NCBI GenBank assembly: GCA_938005465.1
Contig: CALLNU010000019.1
Coordinates: 62,001 to 126,000, forward strand
Direction: 5' to 3'
From: an uncultured Collinsella sp.
GTDB lineage: Bacteria > Actinomycetota > Coriobacteriia > Coriobacteriales > Coriobacteriaceae
Length of the DNA: 64,000 nt
Shown: piece by piece, positions 17,897 through 25,881 of the stretch
Layout: every line of letters starts with the position of its first letter
How positions within the stretch are numbered: the stretch's first letter is position 1
Notes under the pieces: generated by a model
Database searches by the model: none
The model's input: only the letters and a program-made list of their open reading frames with translations
Told to the model about the DNA's origin: nothing
Program-made: the position numbers and the translations under genes

Positions 17897-17922
17897 GGTT
17901 TCGATATATGCGATACGGCTCG

Positions 17923-19389
17923 TTAGAAACCCTGACCGTAGCCTTGACCCTGGCCCTGGCCCTGCTGGCCCAACAGCTCCTCCAGATACTGGCGCAGCTG
18001 CTCATCGGTAATACCGCCGTTGCCGGTGTCGGTCGCGCTGTCGTCCTGCTGCTGGTTCTGCAGCTCCTCATCGGAGCCCAGCTCGACGGTGACCTTCTTC
18101 TCTTCCTTGCCGCGCACGAGCGTGATCTCGACCTTCTCGCCCACCTCGTGGCTGCGCAGTGCGATGATCAGGCCATCGGCGCTCGTGATCTCGTCATCGC
18201 CCAGCTTGGTGATGACGTCGCCCTCCTGAATGCCGGCCTTGGCAGCAGGACCGTCCTCGACGACACTTGCCACATACGCGCCGCTATCGGTGCTCAGCTT
18301 GTTAGTGCGGGCGTTAAGCGCATTGACGCTCGAAAGCGTAGCGCCCATGTACGGATGCACCGGCGTCTTGCCGTCGATAATCTGGTCGGCAATGTTCTTG
18401 GCGTAGTTGACCGGAATGGCAAAACCCACGCCCGAGCTGGAGCCCGAGTAGCTCTCGATGAGCGAGTTGATACCCACCAGCTCGCCATTGTCGTTGACGA
18501 GCGCGCCGCCGGAGTTGCCCGGGTTGATGGCGGCATCGGTCTGGATCATGTTGGCATAGATGGTGTTACCGCTGGTAGAGCTCATGGCCGTGGAGCGGTA
18601 GAGCGCCGACACAATGCCCGTGGAGACAGACTGCTCGTTGCCGAACGGCGAGCCGATCGCCATAACCCACTCGCCCACGTTGAGCTTGGAGGAGTCGCCG
18701 ATCTCGATCGGCGTGAGCTTGGAGGCGTCGGCGTCCTTGAGCTTAATGACGGCGAGGTCGCTCGAAGCATCGTTGCCCACGAACTCGGCCTCATAGGTGG
18801 TGCCGTCGTCCATGGTCACCACGTACTGGTCGTAACCATCGACCACGTGGTTGTTGGTGAGGATGTGGCCCTCGGTATCGAGCACCACGCCCGAGCCGAC
18901 GCTGCCCGAGCTGTCCGACTCATCAGCAGACTGCGAGAGCGAGCCATTCTGGCTGCCGCTCGAAGTGGCGGTGATGGAAACCACGGAGGGCAACGCCTTG
19001 GCAGAAACGGCCTCGGCCAGCGTAGTATCCTCGGAGTCAATGGTGATCTTTTGCGTCGACGAACCCGAAGCACCCGCCGTCACGGCGTTCTTGCCGCCGC
19101 CGATATCGAGCGTGCCACTCATGATAAGCGCAATGACCAGCAGAGCTCCGCAGGCACAACCGGCGAGCGCCGTAATAAAGATCGGCAGCTTTTTGGTCTT
19201 GGTCTTGACCACTGTGTGCTTGTTTACAACCTGCTGGCCGCCCAGCGGCTGGCCGGTCTGCGTGTCGTAAGCCTGCACGTAGGGAATGTTGCTGCCGGCA
19301 GGCGTCGACTCCACCTGCACACGCGGCTGCTGCTGGGTCTCGCCGGCGTGACCCGCATCCTGGGGGCGCTGGGAATCGTTCTCGCTCAT
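17923..19389 (-). CDS. HtrA/DegP-type membrane-anchored serine protease
   Basis: 488 residues from the ATG at 19389. Residues 1-68 are a hydrophilic cytoplasmic region, 69-92 a membrane anchor, and about 125-360 the trypsin-like domain. The catalytic triad is His181 (TNNHVV), Asp211 (SSDLAVI) and Ser293 (GNSGGAL). A PDZ domain covers about 385-465 (GPAAKAGIQEGDVITKLGDD), and a Gln/Gly-rich tail follows. HtrA proteases degrade or refold misfolded exported proteins at the outer membrane face. The longer in-frame start at 19428 lacks a ribosome site; AAAGGA precedes 19389. Single gene with its own terminator. Confidence 0.92.
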   Translation of the reverse strand: MSENDSQRPQDAGHAGETQQQPRVQVESTPAGSNIPYVQAYDTQTGQPLGGQQVVNKHTVVKTKTKKLPIFITALAGCACGALLVIALIMSGTLDIGGGKNAVTAGASGSSTQKITIDSEDTTLAEAVSAKALPSVVSITATSSGSQNGSLSQSADESDSSGSVGSGVVLDTEGHILTNNHVVDGYDQYVVTMDDGTTYEAEFVGNDASSDLAVIKLKDADASKLTPIEIGDSSKLNVGEWVMAIGSPFGNEQSVSTGIVSALYRSTAMSSTSGNTIYANMIQTDAAINPGNSGGALVNDNGELVGINSLIESYSGSSSGVGFAIPVNYAKNIADQIIDGKTPVHPYMGATLSSVNALNARTNKLSTDSGAYVASVVEDGPAAKAGIQEGDVITKLGDDEITSADGLIIALRSHEVGEKVEITLVRGKEEKKVTVELGSDEELQNQQQDDSATDTGNGGITDEQLRQYLEELLGQQGQGQGQGYGQGF

Positions 19390-19418
19390 GGCTGCGATCC
19401 TTTCGTCAAATAACCAAA

Positions 19419-19442
19419 GGCCCGCCAAACATGTGGCGGGCC
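19419..19442 (-). terminator. terminator of the glnA-regulator transcript or leader hairpin of htrA
   Basis: Perfect 9-bp stem GGCCCGCCA / TGGCGGGCC followed on the minus strand by TTTGGTTATTT. It lies 156 bases past the regulator stop and 30 bases before the htrA start. Confidence 0.55.
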
Positions 19443-19560
19443 ATCATTGTTCACGTTGAGTTGTACCCCAATATGCGGGCGAACGTGTATGAGAACGCAA
19501 TCTTTTAGGAAGGCTTAAGTTCTGCTGCAGATTCGAGAGGAACCCGCACCTGCGTCAAGA

Positions 19561-19593
19561 CCACCACAAAGGTGCCTGTCCCCTTTGTGGTGG
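19561..19593. repeat. palindromic repeat family R2, copy d
   Basis: Perfect 12-bp arms CCACCACAAAGG / CCTTTGTGGTGG around TGCCTGTCC. It starts 5 bases after the stop of the GlnR-like regulator gene. Confidence 0.75.
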
Positions 19594-19597
19594 AAAT

Positions 19598-20260
19598 CTA
19601 GTCCTTAAACAGATAGCCCACGCCGCGGACGGTGGTGATGTGTGCCGCGATCTGCGGGCCCACCTTGGAGCGGATGCGTCGGATGTGCACGTCGACGGTG
19701 CGCGTGCCGCCGCAGTACTCAAAGCCCCACACGCGGTGCAGCAGCACCTCGCGGCTGTAAGCACGGTTGGGGTGCGTTGCCAAAAAGCTCAGCAGCGAGT
19801 ACTCCATCAGCGTCAGGTCGATGGGCTCGTTATCGAGTGTCACCTGGTAGGTGGCCAGGTTGATCTCGAGGTTATCGATATTGAGCACATCGTCGGCGGC
19901 GACGGTCTCCTCCTCGCCCATCAGGCGCTGCGCACGAGCCTTGAGCTCGTTGGGCGTCGCCGTGGGGCATACAAAGTCGGCATGCGCGTGATTCGGCAGG
20001 CGCAGGGTGCCAAGGGCCTCATCGTCGACGATCACCAGCATGGGGACGCCGCCACGATCGTCAAGCCACTTGGCAATCTGATCGATGCGGTCGCTGCGAA
20101 TGCCGTCGGAATCGAGGATCAGCAGGTCAAAGTCGTGCGCCGCAGTCGGCGAATCGGGGGTTGCCAGGCTCACCTCGACACCCAGGGTGGTCGTCAAGCT
20201 GCGGGCAAACTCGTGGAAGCGCGTCGTGCGCGCCATGAACAGGGCACTCTTTTCGGACAT
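19598..20260 (-). CDS. GlnR-like orphan OmpR-family regulator
   Basis: 220 residues from the ATG at 20260, behind GGAGG. The N-terminal half is a degenerate receiver (LLILDSDGI). Residues about 120-220 are an OmpR winged helix ending in VWGFEYCGGTRTVDVHIRR and TVRGVGYLF. From memory, these blocks are close to the actinobacterial nitrogen regulator GlnR (VWGYDYFGGTRTVDVHVRR). No kinase gene adjoins it. It follows glnA by 50 bases with no terminator between, so it is probably co-transcribed. It likely controls nitrogen genes, including glnA through the box at 21714. Assignment by motif and context, not by search. Confidence 0.75.
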   Translation of the reverse strand: MSEKSALFMARTTRFHEFARSLTTTLGVEVSLATPDSPTAAHDFDLLILDSDGIRSDRIDQIAKWLDDRGGVPMLVIVDDEALGTLRLPNHAHADFVCPTATPNELKARAQRLMGEEETVAADDVLNIDNLEINLATYQVTLDNEPIDLTLMEYSLLSFLATHPNRAYSREVLLHRVWGFEYCGGTRTVDVHIRRIRSKVGPQIAAHITTVRGVGYLFKD

Positions 20261-20310
20261 ATCGGCCTCCAAAGAAATGAGCTCAATCGTACTGGAACAA
20301 GCCAGCGCGA

Positions 20311-21648
20311 TTAGGAGTTCGCCAGGTAGTGCTTGATCTCCCACTCGGTGATCGTAGACTCAAACTTATGCCACTCGTCACGCTTCTTTTTGAGGAAGAA
20401 GCTGTGGATGTGCTCGCCGAGGGCATCCTTCATAAACTGCGAGTCCTCAAACACGTCGAGCGCCTCTTTGAGCGAGCGCGGCAGCGGCGTGTAGCCGGCC
20501 TCGACCATCTGACGGTCGGTAAGCTTGAGCGTCTCGGCCGTGGCCTCGGGCGGGAGCTCCAGCTTGCGCTCGATGCCGTCCAGACCAGCCGCCAGCGTGA
20601 CGGCGTTGACCAGGTACGGGTTGGCCATGGGATCGGGACTGCGCAGCTCGATGCGCGTGGACAGCTGCTTGCCGGGCTTGTAGACCGGGATGCGGACCAT
20701 ACTCGCGCGGTTGCGCAGGCCCCACGTGGCGTACTGCGGCACGGAGTCGCCACCCGTGGTGATGCGCTTGTACGAGTTGACCGTGGGGTTGGTGATGGCG
20801 CTGATCTCGCGCGCGTGCGCCAGAATGCCGGCCATGTAGTGTTTGGCGATGTCGGAAAGATGGTACTTCTCGTCGTCCTCGCCCCAAAAGACGTTGTTGC
20901 CGTCGTGGTCGAATAGCGACTGGCACAGGAACATAGCACTGCCGTCCTCGCCTGCCAACGGCTTGGGCATAAAGGAGGCGTGGCAACCGCTCTCGTAGGC
21001 CTGCTGCTTAATGATGAGTTTGGCCGTGGTGATGGCGTCGGACATGCTCAGGGCCTCGGCGTGGCGCAGGCTCATGCCGTGCTGCGAGCGGCCGGCGGCG
21101 TGGAAGGTGTACTCCACGGGTACGGACATCTTCTCGAGCGTGAGGACCGTGTTGCGACGCAGGTCGCGAGCGGCATCGCTCACCGAAAGATCGAAGTAGC
21201 CCACGTTGTCGAGCGGCTCGGGGGTGTGCTCGTCGGGGAAGTAGTAGTACTCCAGCTCGGCGCCCACGTTGAGCAGGTAGCCAGCCTTCTCGGCCTTGCG
21301 GAACATGCGGCGCAGGGCATCGCGCGGGTCGCCGGCAAACGGCTTGCGATCGGGAGTGCACACGTCGCAGAACACGCGGGCGACGCCGTTGTGGCTCGGG
21401 CGCCACGGCAAAATCTGGAAGGTTGAAGCATCGGGAAACGCCAGCATGTCGGCTTCCTCGGGCGTGGCAAAGCCCTCGATGGCGGAACCGTCAAAGCCAA
21501 TACCCTCCTCAAAAGCGACCTCGAGGTCCTCGGGGCTAATGGCAAAGTTCTTGAGGCGGCCGAGAATGTCGACAAACCACAGACGCACAAAGCGGATGTC
21601 ACGCTGCTCTACGGAGCGGAGTACGTAATCGATGTTCTGCTGGTTCAT
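20311..21648 (-). CDS. glnA: glutamine synthetase, type I
   Basis: 445 residues, the length of the GSI-alpha class. Typical blocks are IGFDGSAIEGF near 50, VGAELEYYYFPD near 128, FHAAGRSQHGMS near 190 and NRASMVRIPVYKPG near 318. It condenses glutamate and ammonia to glutamine with ATP. The usual adenylylation-site sequence of the beta class is not seen, suggesting feedback and transcriptional rather than covalent control. The start follows GAAAGGGGAG. Operon partner: the GlnR-like regulator downstream. Confidence 0.95.
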   Translation of the reverse strand: MNQQNIDYVLRSVEQRDIRFVRLWFVDILGRLKNFAISPEDLEVAFEEGIGFDGSAIEGFATPEEADMLAFPDASTFQILPWRPSHNGVARVFCDVCTPDRKPFAGDPRDALRRMFRKAEKAGYLLNVGAELEYYYFPDEHTPEPLDNVGYFDLSVSDAARDLRRNTVLTLEKMSVPVEYTFHAAGRSQHGMSLRHAEALSMSDAITTAKLIIKQQAYESGCHASFMPKPLAGEDGSAMFLCQSLFDHDGNNVFWGEDDEKYHLSDIAKHYMAGILAHAREISAITNPTVNSYKRITTGGDSVPQYATWGLRNRASMVRIPVYKPGKQLSTRIELRSPDPMANPYLVNAVTLAAGLDGIERKLELPPEATAETLKLTDRQMVEAGYTPLPRSLKEALDVFEDSQFMKDALGEHIHSFFLKKKRDEWHKFESTITEWEIKHYLANS

Positions 21649-21713
21649 GTCGCTCCCCTTTCTTTCGGGCGGGTTTCGACTGGTCTATATCGCAGATACT
21701 ATCGCAGAAAAAT

Positions 21714-21729
21714 GTTTCCGCAGGGTTAA
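21714..21729 (-). promoter_or_regulatory. candidate GlnR box upstream of glnA
   Basis: On the minus strand TTAAC-N6-GAAAC, which fits the actinobacterial GlnR half-site pair (gTnAC-N6-GaAAC). It lies 66 bases upstream of the glnA start. Confidence 0.5.
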
Positions 21730-21782
21730 AGCGTATCAAGCGCTCAAAAAACGTGCGCGAACAGGCAGTTGCGAACGAGTTG

Positions 21783-22805
21783 CTAGCGCGAGGTCGAGGC
21801 GCGGTATTCGATGTGGCCGGGGATCTCGATGCGTTTGGGCGCCAGCTTTGCGGCTTCGCCCACGGTGGTGGTAACAACGTCGATGCGCTCGGACAGGCGC
21901 TCGACCACGCGCTCGGCAATGGTAAGGGTGTCTTGCGCGGCCGTGGTCACACCGCCAAAGAGCACGTGGTTCCAGGGGTAATCGTCAAACGTCGCGATCT
22001 TAAGACCAGCCGGCAACGAGGGTCCCAGCTGCGCCAGTGCCTCGGTCAGACGCAGGAAGACCAGGCCGTTGACGGCAATGAGGCCGAGCTTTTTACCGGC
22101 ATAGTCACGCATGGTCTCGTCCAAGCGGCCGACGCCCGTGGCGCCACCATCGGCCAGGGTGACGACCTCGCCCGCAAGGCCGCGGCGCGAAAGCTCGTCG
22201 GTAAAGGCCTCGGCGCGCTCTCGACGCACGGGGCTGTCGTCGCTTGCCTCGGTGAGCAGGCACAGACGCTCGCTGCCCGCAGCGGCCAAGGCGTCTACCA
22301 AGCCGGCGACTAGCTCGCGGTTGTTAGATGTCACGAGATCGACACCGCCGTCGGCAACATCGCGGTCGAGCAGCACAACGGGCAGACGTCCCGCTGCCGC
22401 GGCGATCGCCTCGTCATTGCCTCCGCAGGTGTTGACGACCAGGCCGTCCACGCCGGCATCGATAAGCCTGGTGAGCGACTCCGCTTCCTTAGCGGGGTCG
22501 TTGCCGCTAATGGCCGTCATGAGCGAGCAGCCGCGCGCGGCGGCGCTGGCGGAAAGCCCTTCGAGCATGGCGCTCGAGAACGGGTTGGCGATGTCGGCCA
22601 GGATCACACCGATGAGGTTGGTACGCGAGCTGCGCAGATTGCGCGCGGCGGCACGCGGGCGATAGCCGGTGCGCTCGATAACCGCCGCGATGCGAGCACG
22701 GGTTTCCTCGGTCATTTGCCCGGGGCGGTTGTTGAGATAGCGCGAGACCGTGGCCGGACTCACGCCCGCCTCGGCGGCAATGTCCTTGATTCTCATCTGC
22801 GCCAT
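21783..22805 (-). CDS. LacI-family transcriptional regulator
   Basis: 340 residues from the ATG at 22805. The helix-turn-helix is RIKDIAAEAGVSPATVSRYL, followed by the hinge helix and a periplasmic-binding-like domain (GVILADIANPFSSAMLEGL ... KIATFDDYPWNHVL). The phrasing resembles KdgR/ketogluconate-type repressors, but no sugar genes adjoin it, so its targets are elsewhere or unknown. The ribosome site is weak; a start at 22796 is possible. Confidence 0.85.
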   Translation of the reverse strand: MAQMRIKDIAAEAGVSPATVSRYLNNRPGQMTEETRARIAAVIERTGYRPRAAARNLRSSRTNLIGVILADIANPFSSAMLEGLSASAAARGCSLMTAISGNDPAKEAESLTRLIDAGVDGLVVNTCGGNDEAIAAAAGRLPVVLLDRDVADGGVDLVTSNNRELVAGLVDALAAAGSERLCLLTEASDDSPVRRERAEAFTDELSRRGLAGEVVTLADGGATGVGRLDETMRDYAGKKLGLIAVNGLVFLRLTEALAQLGPSLPAGLKIATFDDYPWNHVLFGGVTTAAQDTLTIAERVVERLSERIDVVTTTVGEAAKLAPKRIEIPGHIEYRASTSR

Positions 22806-22930
22806 AGCGCACCCCGTTTCCCATTTGTCGGCGGTCTGAACCATTTTAGGCATTTTTTTAAAAATCTCGGTAGCAAAACGCTGTAGGTGAGCAGCGTCGT
22901 TTTTGCGTCTCGAGCAGATGCGATGATGGG

Positions 22931-23623
22931 CTAAATAGACGAGTCTTTAGACAGCTCAAAATAGTCGGGATGCAGGGCGATAACCGGGCCCTGCTCCTCG
23001 GGCATCAGGTGCAAGTGCGTCTCTGCCAGATAGCTCGCCGTATCGGTGTCGCCTTCCTTAATGGCCTCCAAAATCCGACGGTGCTGACGACGAATCGGCT
23101 CCCAATCCAAATCCTGTGACACCATACGCAACCAGTTGTATCGCTCAAAATGCGTGTTGATGCTCTTCATCCAATCCCACAACATGTGACGATCGGCAAT
23201 CTCAAAACATGTCTCATGGAACAAGTTGTCCAGATCGAAAAAGCGACGTGTTTCGCTATGGTCGAGTGACTCGGACTCGGCAAGAATCTGCTCAAGCCGC
23301 TGCTTTTGCTCGGGCGTAGCAGCCGAACAACATTTAATGAGCACGCTTCTCTCGAGCTTCTCGCGCAAGAAACAGGCGTTCTCGGCGCGCTCCATGCTGA
23401 TTTTTGAGACATAAGTGCCGCTTTTGGGACGCGTTTCCACCAGCTCCTGCTCACGCAGGCGCACAAAGGACTCGCGAATGGGCGTGCGCCCGATTCCCGT
23501 CTCCTTTTCCAGACCAATCGCCGAAAGGCGCGTGCCAGGCTTGAGCTCGGCATAGATGATCTTGGAGCGCAATGCGTTGTATGCCTGGTCTTGCAGGCTC
23601 TGATAATGCTGGTGTTGTTCCAT
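22931..23623 (-). CDS. GntR-family regulator, FCD (FadR) subclass
   Basis: 230 residues from the ATG at 23623, behind GAGGGC. Winged helix at 10-75 (ALRSKIIYAELKPGTRLSA ... GIGRTPIRESFVRLREQELV), then an all-helical FCD ligand domain with the metal-binding type Asp/His residues (DLDNLFHETCF, RQHRRILEAI, AETHLHLMPEE). It senses an unknown carboxylate-like effector. Unaccompanied by obvious target genes. A perfect 23-bp hairpin lies about 70 bases upstream. Confidence 0.85.
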   Translation of the reverse strand: MEQHQHYQSLQDQAYNALRSKIIYAELKPGTRLSAIGLEKETGIGRTPIRESFVRLREQELVETRPKSGTYVSKISMERAENACFLREKLERSVLIKCCSAATPEQKQRLEQILAESESLDHSETRRFFDLDNLFHETCFEIADRHMLWDWMKSINTHFERYNWLRMVSQDLDWEPIRRQHRRILEAIKEGDTDTASYLAETHLHLMPEEQGPVIALHPDYFELSKDSSI

Positions 23624-23694
23624 AAAGCCCTCGGATGAAGCCCACGGTTTGTCGAATATCACCCGTAATACTATCGCATCCCCCGCCCCCTCAT

Positions 23695-23763
23695 AAGTTG
23701 CGGTGGAATAGTTCCTGCTCAAAGCCTTCAGCAGCAAAAACAGGAACTATTCCACCGCAACTT
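23695..23763. repeat. perfect 23-bp hairpin
   Basis: Left arm 23695-23717 (AAGTTGCGGTGGAATAGTTC...), right arm 23741-23763, exact complements, 23-base loop. Upstream of the GntR gene. Confidence 0.8.
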
Positions 23764-23821
23764 CCAACAGTCTTTTTGGGACGGGGCTTTTTTGGCTACC
23801 CTGAGCCGCAGGTCGGCCCCT

Positions 23822-23983
23822 TGCCACAAAAGGGGCCCATCTACTACGTTAACGCGGAGAGCCCAGACCATGCTGAAAAGTGCAAAAACAAAACCGCTGG
23901 TAGAGAGCTTATCGATTTTCAAAATAGCCGGCTATGGTTGACCTCTGCGGCTTAAACGTAGTAGATAGGCCCTATTCGTGGCA
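23822..23983. repeat. fold-back element with 29-base imperfect arms
   Basis: Arms 23822-23850 and 23955-23983 match best at GGCCCATCTACTACGTT versus AACGTAGTAGATAGGCC. The 104-base interior is non-coding. Confidence 0.6.
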
Positions 23984-24110
23984 CAGCACTACTCCATCCC
24001 AAATTGGCACCCCGAGCCCTCGTGAGTTGCCAACAAGCTGTTCGACCAGCGCTTTATCCGCGCGGCATTTGGAAAATAGCACCACCGCAAAACCCGCGAG
24101 TAGCGCTTGC

Positions 24111-24170
24111 TTTGCTATATCTCACTATACTTTGCTATATCTTGCTATACTTTGCTATATCTTGCTATAT
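24111..24170. repeat. tandem repeat, three 20-bp units
   Basis: Units at 24111, 24131 and 24151: TTTGCTATATCTTGCTATAC with few changes. Each unit is two 10-bp sub-repeats (TTGCTATA), so six sites face the same side of the helix. It ends 20 bases before the ATPase start and contains TATACT-like -10 sequences. Confidence 0.85.
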
Positions 24171-24190
24171 CTTGAGCAAAGGTGGCTCAC

Positions 24191-25282
24191 ATGCAAACAA
24201 ACCCTTTTAAGCCCACAGCAGGTAAAGCACCTCCCACGATTATCGGCCGCGAAGATGTACTTGAAGAATTCAGTGAAGGCCTCATCAACGGGCCTAGTGC
24301 CCCTGGGCGCCTAATGCGCATAGCCGGCGTCCGTGGAACGGGCAAGACGGTCCTCCTTGACGAGTGCTCACGTTTGGCGCAAAGCCGTGGCTGGACGGTC
24401 ATAAAAGAGGTCGCAACCGAGGGACTTTGCCAGCGCATTCTCGAACAGCTGCAGCCCAAATTCCAGGCCAAACACGCCAGATTTGAGCCCACCGTAGCTG
24501 GCATATCCATCGGCAGCATAGATATTGAGCGAATCGGCCCATCGCTACGCGACGCCATGAGACAGACAATAACCAAGAATGGAAATGGCCTGCTCATCAC
24601 TCTCGACGAGGTTCAAGACGCAGAGCTCGATGAGGTCCGAACGCTCTCCATTGCGATTCAGCAGGTTATCGGCGAAGACCTTGATATCGCCTTTGTTTTT
24701 GCTGGGCTGCCTTCGATGATTGAAAGCATCATCAACGGAAAGACACTTACGTTTTTGCGCCGTGCCCTCCCCTTTGATCTGAAGGCTGTGGCAGTAACCG
24801 AAGTGTCGTACTCCCTCGAGGAAACCATTGAAGCGTCTGGCATGGAGTTGCAGCCAGGTATTGCCGGCCAACTTGCCGAGGCAACGCAAGGCTATCCTTT
24901 CATGATCCAACTCGTTGGATACTACGCATGGCAGTTGGCAAGACGCGCACATACAGCGATTATTGGAGAAGAAGAAGCCGAGCGTGGCATTGCAACGGCA
25001 CGCGAACGCTTCTGCGCCATGGTGATTGAGCCCGCGCTGCGGCGCATTCCGCCCACGTGCATCGCTTATCTGCTGAGCATGGCGTCTTTGGGGCAGACGA
25101 GCTCGACCAGCATGGTTGCCGATGCCCTAAACAAAACGCCTCAACAGGTGAGCTCCGTCCGCAGCCGCCTGTTAAGAGAATCGATTATCGAGGCTCCTTC
25201 GTACGGCAAGGTCTCATTTGCCATCCCCTACATGCGCGACTACCTCTACGAACACAAAGCCGAACTGGAAGTTGAACTGTAG
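24191..25282 (+). CDS. AAA/ORC-type ATP-binding protein
   Basis: 363 residues from the ATG at 24191, behind AAAGGTGG. Walker A is GVRGTGKTVLLDE near 46, Walker B LLITLDEVQ near 136. The C-terminal part has a winged-helix look (SSTSMVADALNKTPQQVSSV ... SFAIPYMRDYLYEH). This arrangement is that of archaeal-type/ORC-like ATPases. Function unknown. The gene sits between a promoter-proximal tandem repeat array and four palindromic repeats downstream, which hints at DNA binding or autoregulation. It is flanked by remnants and fold-back DNA, so it may have been acquired. Confidence 0.7.
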   Translation: MQTNPFKPTAGKAPPTIIGREDVLEEFSEGLINGPSAPGRLMRIAGVRGTGKTVLLDECSRLAQSRGWTVIKEVATEGLCQRILEQLQPKFQAKHARFEPTVAGISIGSIDIERIGPSLRDAMRQTITKNGNGLLITLDEVQDAELDEVRTLSIAIQQVIGEDLDIAFVFAGLPSMIESIINGKTLTFLRRALPFDLKAVAVTEVSYSLEETIEASGMELQPGIAGQLAEATQGYPFMIQLVGYYAWQLARRAHTAIIGEEEAERGIATARERFCAMVIEPALRRIPPTCIAYLLSMASLGQTSSTSMVADALNKTPQQVSSVRSRLLRESIIEAPSYGKVSFAIPYMRDYLYEHKAELEVEL

Positions 25283-25303
25283 AAACGGCAACTGCCCTGC
25301 AAG

Positions 25304-25426
25304 ACGAAAACCGTTTTCGTACGGATTTAAAGCAGACGTAAACGGTTTTCGTCTTGATTTGCGTACGGAATTAAGACGTAAATATCGCTTTCGTACGCTT
25401 AATTACCAGACGCAAATTGTTTTCGT
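25304..25426. repeat. four near-palindromic 17-19 bp repeats (iteron-like)
   Basis: Copies start at 25304, 25336, 25376 and 25410. The first is ACGAAAACCGTTTTCGT; the others keep ACGnAAA ... TTTCGT. Spacing is 32, 40 and 34 bases. Immediately downstream of the ATPase gene. Confidence 0.75.
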
Positions 25427-25453
25427 CTGTCAATATGTCTGCAATCCAAACGA

Positions 25454-25489
25454 AAAGAGCCCCGAGCTCATATGAACTCGGGGCTCTTT
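25454..25489 (+). terminator. terminator of the AAA ATPase gene
   Basis: Perfect 13-bp stem AAAGAGCCCCGAG / CTCGGGGCTCTTT, 10-base loop, ending in TTTG. Confidence 0.75.
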
Positions 25490-25542
25490 GTGCCGCACAT
25501 CTATGAGAGGGAATCGATGCGCATGGGCGCTACTCAATGTAG

Positions 25543-25782
25543 CCGCCCTGGGATGGCGGCAACCTCGTCGTTCCCCGCCTGATGGGCGTGCTCAAGGCAT
25601 CCGTCCCCCTCTTTATCGACGTGACTGGCAAAAAGCTCGTCGAGGAAACTATCCGCACGCACCGCGATGTGGCCGACGCCATCGCCTCACGCAATCCCAC
25701 CGCCGCGCACGACGCGATGTATCTGCACCTGGTGTATAACCGCAACATGATTGCGGAGGGAGCAGGAGCAAAAGGCATTTAG
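25543..25782 (+). pseudogene. remnant of a GntR/FCD regulator (C-terminal part)
   Basis: Open from a TAG at 25540 to the TAG at 25780: about 79 residues beginning PPWDGGNLVVPRLMG and containing EETIRTHRDVADAIASRN and AAHDAMYLHLVYNRNMI. This is the end of an FCD ligand domain. The winged helix and most of the FCD domain are absent, so it is a 5'-truncated gene. Its sequence differs from the intact regulator at 22931. Confidence 0.6.
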
Positions 25783-25816
25783 GGCCCGACAATCATCTTT
25801 CTTTGGCAAAACGCAG

Positions 25817-25850
25817 GCGGCGGCTGCCCAACACACAGGGCAGCCGCCGC
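25817..25850 (+). terminator. terminator after the FCD remnant
   Basis: Perfect 13-bp stem GCGGCGGCTGCCC and complement, 8-base loop, followed by TTTTT on the plus strand. Confidence 0.75.
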
Positions 25851-25881
25851 TTTTTGCAATCGATTGGTGCAAAGGGGTTGA

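Larger units (their letters stand above)
17475..17922. other. repeat-rich intergenic region between htrA and ligA
   Basis: About 450 bases with no gene. It holds, in order, a 204-base fold-back element, an R3 palindrome and the htrA terminator. Confidence 0.7.
23624..24190. other. repeat-rich intergenic region before the AAA ATPase
   Basis: 567 bases without a gene: a perfect long hairpin (23695-23763), a fold-back element (23822-23983) and a 3 x 20-bp tandem repeat (24111-24170). Confidence 0.7.

Noticed and set aside
25304..25426. Possible CRISPR array
   Set aside because: Repeats are only 17-19 bp, palindromic and diverged, spacing is irregular, and no cas gene is near.
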